Counted from the stretch's first letter, positions 14,768-23,480 are shown. The stretch: 64,000 nt of DNA from DASQGA01 sp038209555 (GCA_038209555.1 JBBQXP010000003.1:1-64000); one strand, 5' to 3'. Program-made: numbers and translations. Notes: generated from the letters alone by a model not told the origin.

Positions 14768-16015
14768 ATGCCCCTGGACCCGCGCCGAACCGTGGACGAG
14801 CTACGCGAGCTGAGGGAGTTGACTGGAAACGAGGACGGCGCCCAGCGCGTCGCCTGGACCGAGACGTGGGCAGAGGCCCGCGATTGGCTCCGCGGGAAGC
14901 TGGACGGCGTAGGAGCAGAAGAGGTCGTCGACGCCGCCGGCAATCAGTGGTTCACGCTCGCGGGCGAAAGCGAGCGTGCCCTCCTGGTCGGAGGCCACAT
15001 CGACTCCGTGCCGAACGGCGGCTGGCTCGACGGGTGTCTGAACGTCCTCGCCGGCGTCGAGGTTCTCCGCCGGCTTGCCTCGGAGGGGCGCCCGCCGATC
15101 ACGGTCCGGCTCGTCAACTGGTCGGACGAGGAGGGCGCGCGCTTCGGCCGCTCTCTCTTCGGCTCGAGTGCCGCGGCGGGCTCCATGGCAGACCAGGACG
15201 AGCTTCGGCAGCGGCGGGATGCGAACGGCATGGCGCTACCGGATGCTCTCGCTGAGCACGGCGTCGACCTCGACCGGGCGCTCGACGCCCGTGCCGAGCT
15301 CGAGAGCGCGGCCGCGTACCTCGAGCTCCACATCGAGCAGGGGCCGGTGCTCGAGTCGATGGGGATCCCGCTCGGTGTCGTACTCGGGACGTTCGGCGTC
15401 GAACGCCACGAGGTGACCTTCAGGGGCCAGGCGGCCCACGCCGGCTCGACCCCGATGGACAAGCGCCGTGATGCCCTCGGCGCCGCTGCCAAGCTCGCGC
15501 TCGAGATTCGCGAGATCGCAAAGCGGACGGGAGACGGCGCGGTCTGCACGATGGGCAGCGTCGTTACGAAGCCGGGGATAGTCACCTCCGTCGTCGAGAC
15601 GGCCGAGTGCCTCCTTGACCAGCGCCACCTGGACGCAGGAAGGCTCGCGGCAATGCTGGCCGAGGCGAAGGAGGCAGGCGAGCGGTTCGCGGCCGAGGAG
15701 GACGTCGAGGTCGAGTGGGAGCGGGTCTGGGCGATCGAGCCGATCCTCTTCGACGAGGAGCTGATCGACCTCGCCGACTCGGCAGTCAGGGAGGTCACGG
15801 AGACGTCGCACCGGCTCCCGAGCGGCCCGCTCCACGATGCCGCCGAGGTGGCGCGCGCAGGCGTCCCGACCGTGATGCTCTTCGTCCAGAGTCTCCGCGG
15901 CCTCTCGCACACGAAGCTCGAGGACACGAAGCCCGAGCACCTCGAGCTCTCGGTCGAGGCACTCGACCGGCTGGTGTCGAAGACGCTCGACCGGCTCGCA
16001 GACCCTTCCGGTTAG
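14768..16015 (+). CDS. M20-family N-carbamoyl-L-amino-acid / allantoate amidohydrolase
   Basis: Hydrolyses the carbamoyl group from N-carbamoyl amino acids, beta-ureidopropionate or allantoate. The 415-residue protein has the dimetal site: GGHIDSVPNGGWLDG (about 77-91), NWSDEEGARFG (about 116-126) and LELHIEQGPVLE (about 188-199), followed by the dimerisation domain starting FRGQAAHAGSTPMD, whose histidine-glycine pair completes the active site across the dimer, and a final metal histidine in GLSHTKLED. Typical length. ATG 14768 begins it. The nearby dihydropyrimidinase suggests a beta-ureidopropionase role, but the AmaB/AllC subfamilies are hard to separate by eye. Confidence 0.85.
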   Translation: MPLDPRRTVDELRELRELTGNEDGAQRVAWTETWAEARDWLRGKLDGVGAEEVVDAAGNQWFTLAGESERALLVGGHIDSVPNGGWLDGCLNVLAGVEVLRRLASEGRPPITVRLVNWSDEEGARFGRSLFGSSAAAGSMADQDELRQRRDANGMALPDALAEHGVDLDRALDARAELESAAAYLELHIEQGPVLESMGIPLGVVLGTFGVERHEVTFRGQAAHAGSTPMDKRRDALGAAAKLALEIREIAKRTGDGAVCTMGSVVTKPGIVTSVVETAECLLDQRHLDAGRLAAMLAEAKEAGERFAAEEDVEVEWERVWAIEPILFDEELIDLADSAVREVTETSHRLPSGPLHDAAEVARAGVPTVMLFVQSLRGLSHTKLEDTKPEHLELSVEALDRLVSKTLDRLADPSG

Positions 16016-16036
16016 CCGCTCCAGCCGGCCCTGAGC

Positions 16037-16053
16037 GTGCGACCAGGTCGCAC
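16037..16053. terminator. Hairpin between convergent genes
   Basis: A perfect 7-bp inverted repeat GTGCGAC / GTCGCAC with loop CAG lies in the 54-bp gap between the amidohydrolase (plus) and the kinase (minus). It could stop transcription from both sides; there is no T-tract. Confidence 0.45.
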
Positions 16054-16069
16054 TGAGGGACTGTCGACA

Positions 16070-17506
16070 TCACCCAGCATCCTGGAAGGGCTCGAGTGCC
16101 GGATAGAGAGCACGGAAGCGCTCGTATCCAGACGCGTACACCTCAACCCACTCGGGTTCGGGCTCGACCGTGTCGACCGTCGTGACGCATGCGGCCACTG
16201 CCTCGTGCACGTCCGCGAAGATCCCCGCGGCGACTCCGCCGAGCAACGCCGCTCCGTAAGCCGCCCCCTCCTCGACTGCGGTTTTCTCGAGCGGGAGACC
16301 GAGCACCGAGGCGACGATCCGGAGCCAGAGAGAGCTTCGCGAGCCGCCGCCGGAGGCCCGCCCGACCTCCGCCCGCACGCCGATCGCAGCAAGCAGCTCG
16401 AGCGAGTCGCGCAGCCCGAACGCGACCCCTTCGAGAACGGCACGTGCGAGCGCGCCGCGGTCGTGGCGCTGGGAGAGCCCGACGAAGGCGCCGCGGGCGT
16501 GCGGATCTGCGTGCGGCGTCCGCTCGCCCGACAGGTAGGGCAGGAAGGTGAGCCCCTCGACGCCCGGCTCCCAGCGCTCGGCCTCGGCGATCAAGGCACC
16601 GTAGTCCTCACCGGGTGCCGCGACGTCACCGAGCCAGCGAAGCGATCCGGCCGCCGAGAGCATGACACCCATCGCATGCCACCCGCCCGGGACGGCGTGG
16701 CAGAACGCGTGCACCCGCCCCTGCTCGTCCGCCTCGAAGCGTGGAAGTGCCGCGAAGACGACGCCCGACGTTCCGAGCACGACCGAGACCGGGCCGGGCC
16801 GGTCGACCCCCACGCCGAGCGCACCCGCAGCCTGGTCTCCGGCTCCCGCCGCGACCGGTACTCCGCCCTCGGTCTCGCCCGAGACCTCCGGCGACTCCCG
16901 TACCGGCGGAAGCCACTCGGCCGGAAGATCGAGCGCGGCCAGGACCTCGTCGCTCCAGCGCCGGTGCGGCACGTCGAGCAGCAGCGTCCCGGAGGCGTCG
17001 GCCACGTCGGTCGCGCGCTCGCCGGTCAGGCGGAAGCGCACGTAGTCCTTCGGGAGCAGAACGTGTGCGATCCGGGCATAGACCTCGGGCTCCTGTCGCG
17101 CGAGCCAGAGGAGCTTTGGCGCCGTGAACCCTGTGAGCGCACGGTTTCCCGTCAGCGCGAGGAGCCGCTCGAGCCCGATCCGATCCTCGATCTCGGCGCA
17201 CTCGGCGGCCGTTCGCTGATCGTTCCAGAGGATCGCCGGGCGCAACAGGCGATCCTCGGAGTCGAGCACTACGAGCCCGTGCATCTGGCCCGAGAGGCCG
17301 ATGCCCGCGATCTCCGGGACGTCCAGCGCGCCAAGAACGTCCCATGCGGCCCGCCACCAGTCTTCCGGGTCCTGCTCCGACCACCCGGGGCGGGGGGACG
17401 AGAGGTCGTATCCGCGCTCGGCGCGGGCGAGCACCTCGCCGTCGGGCGAAACGGCAAGCGCCTTGACGCCGGTCGTCCCGACGTCGAGGCCGAGGAGTGC
17501 CGTCAC
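16070..17506 (-). CDS. xylB: Xylulokinase-like FGGY sugar kinase
   Basis: ATP-dependent kinase for a ketose or polyol, 478 residues. The N-terminal ATPase fold starts VTALLGLDVGTTGVKALAVS; substrate loop GLSGQMHGLVVLD (about 72-84) has the xylulokinase QMHG; the second domain has LGTSGVVFA (adenine/phosphate site), LPYLSGERTPHADPHARG (about 325-342), and RASGGGSRSSLWLRI, matching the FGGY signatures. It starts at GTG 17506, overlapping the upstream isomerase stop (GTGA). Last gene of the VOC-isomerase-kinase operon. Xylulose is the closest family match; the neighbouring isomerase decides the real substrate. Confidence 0.82.
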   Translation of the reverse strand: MTALLGLDVGTTGVKALAVSPDGEVLARAERGYDLSSPRPGWSEQDPEDWWRAAWDVLGALDVPEIAGIGLSGQMHGLVVLDSEDRLLRPAILWNDQRTAAECAEIEDRIGLERLLALTGNRALTGFTAPKLLWLARQEPEVYARIAHVLLPKDYVRFRLTGERATDVADASGTLLLDVPHRRWSDEVLAALDLPAEWLPPVRESPEVSGETEGGVPVAAGAGDQAAGALGVGVDRPGPVSVVLGTSGVVFAALPRFEADEQGRVHAFCHAVPGGWHAMGVMLSAAGSLRWLGDVAAPGEDYGALIAEAERWEPGVEGLTFLPYLSGERTPHADPHARGAFVGLSQRHDRGALARAVLEGVAFGLRDSLELLAAIGVRAEVGRASGGGSRSSLWLRIVASVLGLPLEKTAVEEGAAYGAALLGGVAAGIFADVHEAVAACVTTVDTVEPEPEWVEVYASGYERFRALYPALEPFQDAG

Positions 17507-18516
17507 TCGCCCCCGAGCGCCCCGTAGACGAGTTCGTACGCCCGCACCGCGTCCTTCCGCATCTGCGCCTCCCGGAGCGCTCCGTCGTCGATCTTGGCGG
17601 CGACGCCGTCGATGAAGCGCCAGTGCAGGACGGAGCGGCGCACGGCCGCGACCGCGTCCTCGGTGTACGGGTAGAGATCGAAGCCGAGCCGCTCGCCGTT
17701 TTGCCCGTAGCCGGCGCGCCGGAACTCGACGGCCAGCTCGAGCGTCTCCATGAACGCGGTCGCTCCGACCATGTTGTCGTCGTCGAACGTCCCCCAGCCG
17801 GAGTTCGCGTGCTGGTGCCCGAGCAGGTCCTCCGCCGCGAGGAGCGCTGCATACTCGGCGAGGTTTTCCCCGTTCATGATCAGGTGCTGCCAGTCCATGT
17901 TGACCTTCACATTGTCGAGCCCCTGCGCCCGCAGCTTGTGAATGACATGGAGGGTCATGCCGACGTTCCCCATCATGATCTTCATCGCCGGCTCGGAGTT
18001 CTTGTGCTCGAGGAAGAGCAGGATGCCGTGCTCCTTGCACTGCTGCGCGGCCTGGCCGATCCCGTCGACGAGCCACTCCCAGCTCTCCTTGTACGGAGTT
18101 TGGAACGGGTAGTTGTAGCCCTCGATCCCGGGCCAGATGATGAAGTGGGCTCCGAGCCCGCCCGAGAAGTCGATCGCCGCGAGCGTCTGCTTCACCGCCT
18201 CGGCACGCGTCGCGCGGTCCGGAGACACGAGGCCGCCCCGGCTGAAGCGCGGGTCGAGGTGGAGCCCGGTCGCCATGCAGTAGACGTCGTGGCTGCCGAG
18301 CACTGCCCGCACGTCCTCGAGGTTGTCCTCGTTCAGCTCCTGCGGGTAGTGGAACTCGTAGCCGTCGATGAGATCGCCGAGCCCCTCGACAGCTCGTCGC
18401 ACGCGGTCCACGGTCGTCTCACCCGCATACTCGGGCTTGTAGCCGCCAGGAACGAAGCGTGTGATCATCGGGCCGAACGCCCAGATGCCCAGACTCGTCT
18501 TCAGGCCGTTGCTCAT
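17503..18516 (-). CDS. Xylose-isomerase-like TIM-barrel protein
   Basis: The 337-residue protein is a metal-dependent AP-endonuclease-2/xylose-isomerase-fold enzyme. Likely metal ligands are in LFLEHKNSEPAMKIMMG (about 165-181), VNMDWQHLIMNGEN (about 203-216), GHQHANSGWGTFDDDN (about 230-245) and GFDLYPYTED (about 274-283). The order isomerase-kinase predicts aldose to ketose to ketose phosphate. It is shorter than classic xylose isomerases and closer to the rhamnose/xylose isomerase-like subgroup. GAGGAGGGAC directly precedes ATG 18516, which overlaps the VOC gene stop (ATGA). Substrate unknown. Confidence 0.7.
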   Translation of the reverse strand: MSNGLKTSLGIWAFGPMITRFVPGGYKPEYAGETTVDRVRRAVEGLGDLIDGYEFHYPQELNEDNLEDVRAVLGSHDVYCMATGLHLDPRFSRGGLVSPDRATRAEAVKQTLAAIDFSGGLGAHFIIWPGIEGYNYPFQTPYKESWEWLVDGIGQAAQQCKEHGILLFLEHKNSEPAMKIMMGNVGMTLHVIHKLRAQGLDNVKVNMDWQHLIMNGENLAEYAALLAAEDLLGHQHANSGWGTFDDDNMVGATAFMETLELAVEFRRAGYGQNGERLGFDLYPYTEDAVAAVRRSVLHWRFIDGVAAKIDDGALREAQMRKDAVRAYELVYGALGGE

Positions 18517-18899
18517 GTCCCTCCTCGGTAGTCGCCCAGGATGGTGGTGAACTCGATCAGGTTCCCGAAGGGGTCGCGAGAGAAGAAGCGCGGGCGGTTC
18601 GGGATCGGCTCCTGCTCGGTTGGCTCGAAGCCGGCGTGCTCCAGGCGGGAGCGCAATCCGTCCAGCTCGTCGACCTCCAGGCAGAAGTGCCGCCGTGCAC
18701 GCGGATCCGGCGCGACCTCATCGGGCAGGAAGTGAAGCTCCAGCTCGTTTGCGCCCGCGTCGAACCAGACGAGGTCGAGGTGCGCGATCGTCACAGGGAC
18801 AGGCTTTTCGTTCAGGCCGAGCAGCTCGCCGTAGAAGAGGCGAATGTCGTCCTGCCGACCCCGCGGGTAGGGCAATGAGACATGCTGGAGCCTGCGCAC
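18513..18899 (-). CDS. VOC-family (glyoxalase/dioxygenase fold) protein
   Basis: A 128-residue single VOC module: LQHVSLPYPRG at the N-terminus (first metal-histidine position), FYGELLGLNEKPV, then LELHFLP, RRHFCLEVDELDGLRSRLEH and FSRDPFGNLIEF, the last containing the conserved DPFGN-E. Three of the usual metal positions (H5, H in HFCLEV, E in IEF) are present, so it is probably an active isomerase, lyase or dioxygenase rather than a pure binding protein. GTG 18899 leaves a 99-bp divergent region to the FAD oxidase gene. First gene of the operon with the isomerase and kinase. Confidence 0.7.
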   Translation of the reverse strand: MRRLQHVSLPYPRGRQDDIRLFYGELLGLNEKPVPVTIAHLDLVWFDAGANELELHFLPDEVAPDPRARRHFCLEVDELDGLRSRLEHAGFEPTEQEPIPNRPRFFSRDPFGNLIEFTTILGDYRGGT

Positions 18900-18921
18900 C
18901 GTGAACGACGCTAGCCCACTG

Positions 18922-18954
18922 TTGACAGCAATTGCAAGAACGCCGTAGGTTCTT
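18922..18954 (+). promoter_or_regulatory. Promoter with overlapping inverted repeat before the 13-gene operon
   Basis: TTGACA (18922-18927) and TAGGTT (18946-18951) are separated by 18 bases, a good sigma-70-type promoter facing the FAD oxidase start at 18999. An inverted repeat AAGAAC (18936-18941), seven bases, GTTCTT (18949-18954) covers the -10 box. The DeoR-type regulator encoded in the operon (23481) is the obvious candidate to bind it. Confidence 0.5.
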
Positions 18955-18998
18955 CGTACCTTCGTGAAGCCTTCCGCGCGAAAACGAAAGCTTCTGGC

Positions 18999-20423
18999 GT
19001 GAGCGCTCCCCCGGCGTCCACGAGCGGGCTGATCGACGAACTTCGGGAGGCGGTCGACCCCGCAGCGGTCTCGACCGACCCAACTCGCCTCGACGAGTGC
19101 TCCGTCGATGCCTACTGGAAGGCGATCGCAGCACAAGCCGCCGGAGACCCGCTCGGGCGCCCGGACGTCGTCGTGAGTCCCGCCTCCGAGGAGGAGGTCG
19201 CGGCGGTCATACGGATCGCGAACGACCATCGGATGCCGGTCGTCCCGCGCGGGGGCGGATCGGGAACACAGGGAGGCGCTGTCCCCATCGCGGGCGGCAT
19301 CGTGCTCGACCTGAGCCTACTCGACCGCATTCTTGCGGTCGACGAAGAGTCACTGACCGTGATTGCGGAGGCAGGCGTGAACGGGAAGCGCCTCGAGAGC
19401 GAGCTGAACGAGCGCGGCCTCATGCTCCCCCACTATCCGGCGTCGGCCGAGTGGGCGACCGTCGGTGGCTACGTGGCCGCGCGCGGCTCGGGTGTCCTCT
19501 CGACGCGCTACGGAAAGATAGAGGACCTCGTCCTCTCGCTCGGGATCGTGACGCCGACGGGCGAGCCGATCGAGACGCTCCCGGTTCCGCGGCACGCCGC
19601 GGGCCCGGAGCTGACACAACTCTTCATCGGGTCGGAAGGGACACTGGGCGTCGTCACCCGAGCGACGCTCCGGCTTGCCCGACTCCCCGCCCACCGCCGC
19701 TTCGAGGCCGTCACGTTCGCCGCCGTCGAGCCGGGAGTCGCCGTCGTGCGTGAGGCTCTGGCGCGCGGGCTTAGACCCTCGGTGGTCCGACTCTACGACG
19801 AGGTCGCGACGCGGACGACGCTCGGGCCCGTCGTCGAACGCGAGCTCGACGGCGTCTGCACGCTCCTCTGCTTCGAGGGCGAACCGGCCGTGGCGGACGC
19901 CGAGGCAGAGGCTTTTCTCGGGCTTGCTCGCGCAGCTGGAGCCGAGGTGCTCGAACCCGGGCTCGGCGAGCTCTGGTGGGAGCGCCGCTACGACTTCTAC
20001 CACCCGCCCCACCACCCGGAACTGCCGGCGGTGTGGGGGACGATCGAGGCCACCGCGACCTACGCGCGCCTGCTCGGTGTCTACCGCGGGGTTCGCGCTG
20101 CGGTAGAGCCGTACGAGCGGAGTGCCGGCCTCAAGCTGAAGACACACTTCAGCCACTGGTATCCCTGGGGCGCCATGATCTACGGGCGCTTCGTGATTCC
20201 GGACGGCGGCCCTGACGCTGTCGAGCTCCACGATGCGCTCTGGGACGACGCCGTCGACGCGATCCTGGCTGCGGGCGGTGTCATGAACGACCACCACGGA
20301 GTCGGTCTCAAGCTCGGGCACCACATGCAAGCGCAGTGGGGAGCCGCGTTTGAGAGCCTGCGCAGGATCAAAGTGGCGCTCGATCCCAACGGGATCATGA
20401 ATCCGGGGAAGCTCGGCCTGTAA
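18999..20423 (+). CDS. FAD-linked oxidase, GlcD/alkyl-DHAP-synthase-like
   Basis: A 474-residue flavoprotein of the VAO/PCMH superfamily. The FAD-binding part has VVPRGGGSGTQGGAVPIAGG (about 81-100), YPASAEWATVGGYVAARGSG (about 146-165) and FIGSEGTLGVVTRATLRL (about 208-225). The C-terminal cap ends GGVMNDHHGVGLKLGHHM and DPNGIMNPGKLGL, with the paired histidines seen in D-lactate/glycolate oxidases and alkyldihydroxyacetone-phosphate synthases. Operon partners LutABC point to oxidation of a 2-hydroxy acid. GTG 18999 is the start; it is the first gene after the promoter at 18922. Confidence 0.8.
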   Translation: MSAPPASTSGLIDELREAVDPAAVSTDPTRLDECSVDAYWKAIAAQAAGDPLGRPDVVVSPASEEEVAAVIRIANDHRMPVVPRGGGSGTQGGAVPIAGGIVLDLSLLDRILAVDEESLTVIAEAGVNGKRLESELNERGLMLPHYPASAEWATVGGYVAARGSGVLSTRYGKIEDLVLSLGIVTPTGEPIETLPVPRHAAGPELTQLFIGSEGTLGVVTRATLRLARLPAHRRFEAVTFAAVEPGVAVVREALARGLRPSVVRLYDEVATRTTLGPVVERELDGVCTLLCFEGEPAVADAEAEAFLGLARAAGAEVLEPGLGELWWERRYDFYHPPHHPELPAVWGTIEATATYARLLGVYRGVRAAVEPYERSAGLKLKTHFSHWYPWGAMIYGRFVIPDGGPDAVELHDALWDDAVDAILAAGGVMNDHHGVGLKLGHHMQAQWGAAFESLRRIKVALDPNGIMNPGKLGL

Positions 20424-20446
20424 GCGGACGAAAGCGAGGAGGGACG

Positions 20447-21364
20447 ATGGCGCTCAAGGTGGCGATGCACAACTGGATGCGGCCGGAGCCGATAGAGACG
20501 ACGATCGCGCGGCTCGCCCGCTCCGGGTACGACGGAATCGAGATCTCGGGAGAGCCCGCGGTCTACGACGCGGGGCAGGTCCGCTCGCTGCTCGACGAGC
20601 ACGGGCTGGAGTGCTGGGGTGCGGTGACGCTCATGGTGGGCGGCCGTGACCTCTTGCACGAGGACAAGTACGTCCGGATCGGAAGCATCCAGTACGTCAA
20701 GGACACGATCGACATGATCGCGTCCCTCGGCGGGAAGATCCTCACGGTCGTTCCCTCGACCGTCGGCAAGGTCGTCCCGATGGGATCGCCCGAGGACGAA
20801 TGGAAATGGGCGATCGAGAGCCTCAAGGAGTGCCAGGCGCATGCGCAGGAGAAGGGCGTGCGACTCGGGCTCGAGCCGCTCAACCGCTTCGAGACGTACT
20901 TCCTGAACCGCGCCGACCAGGCACTCGCGCTCGCGGAGGACGTGGGCGGAGACTGCGGGGTCTGCCTCGACATCTTCCACATGAACATCGAGGAGGCCGA
21001 TTGGGCGGAGGCGATTCGCACGGCCGGGGACAAGCTGGTCGACTTCCACGTCGCCGACAACAACCGCATGCCCCCGGGACAGGGCGCGATCGACTGGGGA
21101 GCGGTCGTTCGAGAGCTCGAGGCCGTCGGCTACGACGCGTACCTGACGGTCGAGTTCGTCGCGACCGTCGACCGCAGCCGCATCTCGGAGCGGAAGGAGA
21201 TCGGGGACGCCTCCGAGGCAGAGGCAAGCGTCGGCCTGGAGCAATTCCTGCGCGACCACGGCACGGGCGCCGTCCCCGAGAGCCTCTACGACCAGTACGT
21301 GCAGGACTCGATCGACGTGCTCCGCCAGCACATCGGTGCGGCGAGCGTCGGGAGCGCCGCCTGA
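20447..21364 (+). CDS. TIM-barrel sugar (phosphate) isomerase/epimerase
   Basis: The 305-residue protein has the metal site of the tagatose/psicose 3-epimerase group: glutamate in LGLEPLNRFETYFLN (about 138-152), aspartate in GVCLDIFHMNIEEAD (about 171-185), histidine in VDFHVADNNRMPPGQG (about 201-216), and glutamate in LTVEFVATVD (about 236-245). AGGAGGGACG precedes ATG 20447. It follows the FAD oxidase by 23 bases, and its stop overlaps the next gene. The likely reaction is 2,3-keto-hydroxy isomerisation or epimerisation of a sugar or sugar acid; the substrate is unknown. Confidence 0.8.
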   Translation: MALKVAMHNWMRPEPIETTIARLARSGYDGIEISGEPAVYDAGQVRSLLDEHGLECWGAVTLMVGGRDLLHEDKYVRIGSIQYVKDTIDMIASLGGKILTVVPSTVGKVVPMGSPEDEWKWAIESLKECQAHAQEKGVRLGLEPLNRFETYFLNRADQALALAEDVGGDCGVCLDIFHMNIEEADWAEAIRTAGDKLVDFHVADNNRMPPGQGAIDWGAVVRELEAVGYDAYLTVEFVATVDRSRISERKEIGDASEAEASVGLEQFLRDHGTGAVPESLYDQYVQDSIDVLRQHIGAASVGSAA

Positions 21365-22614
21365 CGGAGGCCGCTGCTCACACCCCGCGCATCGCGCTGA
21401 TCGGCACCCTCGACACGAAGGGGGCGGAGATCGCCTACGTCCGCGATCGCCTCCGCGCCCTCGGCACGGAGCCGGTCGTCATCGACTCTGGCATCCTCGG
21501 CGAGCCGCACGGCGTCGAGCCCGATGTCACGCGCGAGCAGGTCGCCGAGGAGGCCGGACGGACACTCGCGGCGATCCGCGCGGCCGGCAGCCGCGGAGCG
21601 GCCGTCGAGCTCATGGAACAAGGTGTCCGCGCCGTGTGCCTGCGGCTGTGGCTCGAGGGACGCCTCGACGGAGCCCTCTGTCTCGGTGGTGCCGAGGGTG
21701 CGATCCTCGGGGCCGGCGCTATGCAGGCGCTGCCCGTCGGCGTGCCGAAGGTGATCGTGTCGCCGGCGGCCTCGGGCCAGCGTGCGTTCGCGCCATTCGT
21801 GGGGGAAAGCGACGTCCTCGTCATGCACTCGGTCGTCGACATCCTCGGCCTGAACCCGATCGCCCGTGCGGTCTTCGACAATGCCGCGGCGGCGGTCGCA
21901 GGCATGGCGTTGAATGCCGGCCGGCCGGTCGAGAACCTCGGCGGCCGAAGCGTCGGCATCACGATGCTGGGCCACACGACTCCCGCCGTGATCCGGATCC
22001 GAACCGCCCTCGAGGAGGCAGGGCACGCACCTGTCATCTTTCACGCGAACGGCGTCGGCGGACCGGCGATGGAAAAACTGGTGAGCGTGGGCGCGCTCGA
22101 CGGCGTGATCGACTACACGCTCTCGGAGCTCGCCAACACCCTGCTCGGCGGCCTGCACGCCACCGGGCCGGACCGGCTTCGCGTGGCCGGCGACCGCGGT
22201 ATCCCGCAAATCGTCGTCCCCGGCTGCGTCGACTTCTTCAACCAGGGCGCACTTGCGACCGTACCGCCACGCTATCGGCAGAGAAAGAGCTACTTCCACA
22301 ATCCCGTCGCGACTCTCGTACGCCTCGAGCGCGACGAGATGGTCGAGCTCGGCCGGCTCGTGGCTGTACGGCTAAACGACGCGCGCGGCCCCGTACGCGT
22401 TGTGGCACCCACACTCGGCTTCTCGCTCGCCGACGTCGAGGGTGGCGACCTCTGGGATCCGGAGGCCGATGCCGCCTTCCTCGAGGCACTCGGCGCGGCG
22501 CTGCGCCCCGAGATCCCACTCGAGCTCGTGGAGACCCACGTCAACGATCCCGCCTTCGCCGACCGGGTCGCCGCACGCTACCTCTCACTCTTCCAGGAGC
22601 CCGCCCATGCCTGA
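21361..22614 (+). CDS. UPF0261 / Tm-1-like ATP-binding protein, copy 1
   Basis: About 417 residues, homologous to the N-terminal half of the plant Tm-1 resistance protein and to bacterial UPF0261 proteins. Two Rossmann-like domains: ALIGTLDTKGAEIAYVRDRL at the start, LDGALCLGGAEGAILGAGAM (about 100-119), VVDILGLNPIARAVFDNAAA (about 160-179), HTTPAVIRIR and FHANGVGGPAMEKL (about 220-240), then GCVDFFNQG. No ATG, GTG or TTG lies near the start; CTG 21361 overlaps the preceding stop (CTGA) in the same way other genes here overlap with ATGA/GTGA. It is followed by a creatininase-family gene instead of the TIM-barrel partner that accompanies copy 2 (34927). Reaction unknown. Confidence 0.75.
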   Translation: MTEAAAHTPRIALIGTLDTKGAEIAYVRDRLRALGTEPVVIDSGILGEPHGVEPDVTREQVAEEAGRTLAAIRAAGSRGAAVELMEQGVRAVCLRLWLEGRLDGALCLGGAEGAILGAGAMQALPVGVPKVIVSPAASGQRAFAPFVGESDVLVMHSVVDILGLNPIARAVFDNAAAAVAGMALNAGRPVENLGGRSVGITMLGHTTPAVIRIRTALEEAGHAPVIFHANGVGGPAMEKLVSVGALDGVIDYTLSELANTLLGGLHATGPDRLRVAGDRGIPQIVVPGCVDFFNQGALATVPPRYRQRKSYFHNPVATLVRLERDEMVELGRLVAVRLNDARGPVRVVAPTLGFSLADVEGGDLWDPEADAAFLEALGAALRPEIPLELVETHVNDPAFADRVAARYLSLFQEPAHA

Positions 22615-23476
22615 CGACGACGGCCGCCCGAACTCACACTGCCTCCTCGATCTCGCACCGCCGGACATCCAGTGGTTCCTCGACCGCTCGGACATCGTGC
22701 TCGTTCCGATCGGGAGCTGCGAGCAGCACGGAGCGCATCTGCCGCTCGGGACCGACACGATCACGGCGCTCGAGGTGTCTCGGCGCGCGGCCGAGCTCGC
22801 GGACGTCCCCTACGCGCCGCCCTTCTGGGCCGGCTATTCGCCCCAGCACATGCGCGACCCGGAGGCCGCGGTCGGAACGATCACTCTGCGCGCCCAGACC
22901 CTGAACGACGCCCTCTACGACGTGGCGCGAAGCCTGATCCACCACGGCTGGAACAAGCTCGTGTTCGTGAACGGGCACGGCTCGAACACGAAGGTGATCG
23001 ATCCGCTCCTGCGCCGGATCAGGTACGAGACCGGCGCGTTCGTCGCGCTCTACAAGCCCTACGCGGAGCGCTATATCGGGATGCTTTCCGACCTGCTCGA
23101 GAACCCGCCGGACGAGACGCCCGGCTGGCACGCGAGCGAGCTCGAGACCTCCCAGGTGCTCGCGCACGACGCCGGCCTCGTCCACATGGAGCGTGCTGCG
23201 GAGGACCGGGCAGCCGCGCCCCCCTGGCTTCCGGAGACGTTCGTGAAGCAGGACGGGGCACCGGACGTCGAGTTCCAGGGGTACCAGTACTTCGTCTTCC
23301 CGATGGATCACGGCGAGTTCTCGAAGAGCGGTGTCATCGGCAACCCGATGCGGGCGACGGCGGAGAAGGGCGAGGAGGCGTTCAGTCGCTTCGCCAAGCA
23401 CCTCGCGGCTGCGATCGACGAGTTCCGCCCGCTCGAAGTGACGATCAGCCGCCGCGTCTTCGAGGAACGGGTGTAG
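22607..23476 (+). CDS. Creatininase-family amidohydrolase
   Basis: The 289-residue protein has the creatininase/MftE fold metal motifs: PIGSCEQHGAHLPLGTDT (about 36-53; Glu, His, Asp), VNGHGSN (about 125-131) and ETSQVLAHDAG (about 183-193). The family hydrolyses cyclic amides or lactams; several members act on dead-end products in cofactor or sugar pathways. It overlaps the UPF0261 gene by 8 bases, and the pair may act on one substrate. The following DeoR gene starts four bases after its stop. Substrate not predictable. Confidence 0.82.
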   Translation: MPDDDGRPNSHCLLDLAPPDIQWFLDRSDIVLVPIGSCEQHGAHLPLGTDTITALEVSRRAAELADVPYAPPFWAGYSPQHMRDPEAAVGTITLRAQTLNDALYDVARSLIHHGWNKLVFVNGHGSNTKVIDPLLRRIRYETGAFVALYKPYAERYIGMLSDLLENPPDETPGWHASELETSQVLAHDAGLVHMERAAEDRAAAPPWLPETFVKQDGAPDVEFQGYQYFVFPMDHGEFSKSGVIGNPMRATAEKGEEAFSRFAKHLAAAIDEFRPLEVTISRRVFEERV

Positions 23477-23480
23477 CCGA

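Noticed and set aside
16037..17527. 496-codon plus-strand frame opposite xylB
   Set aside because: Antisense to the complete FGGY kinase; acidic/arginine repeats typical of high-GC shadows.
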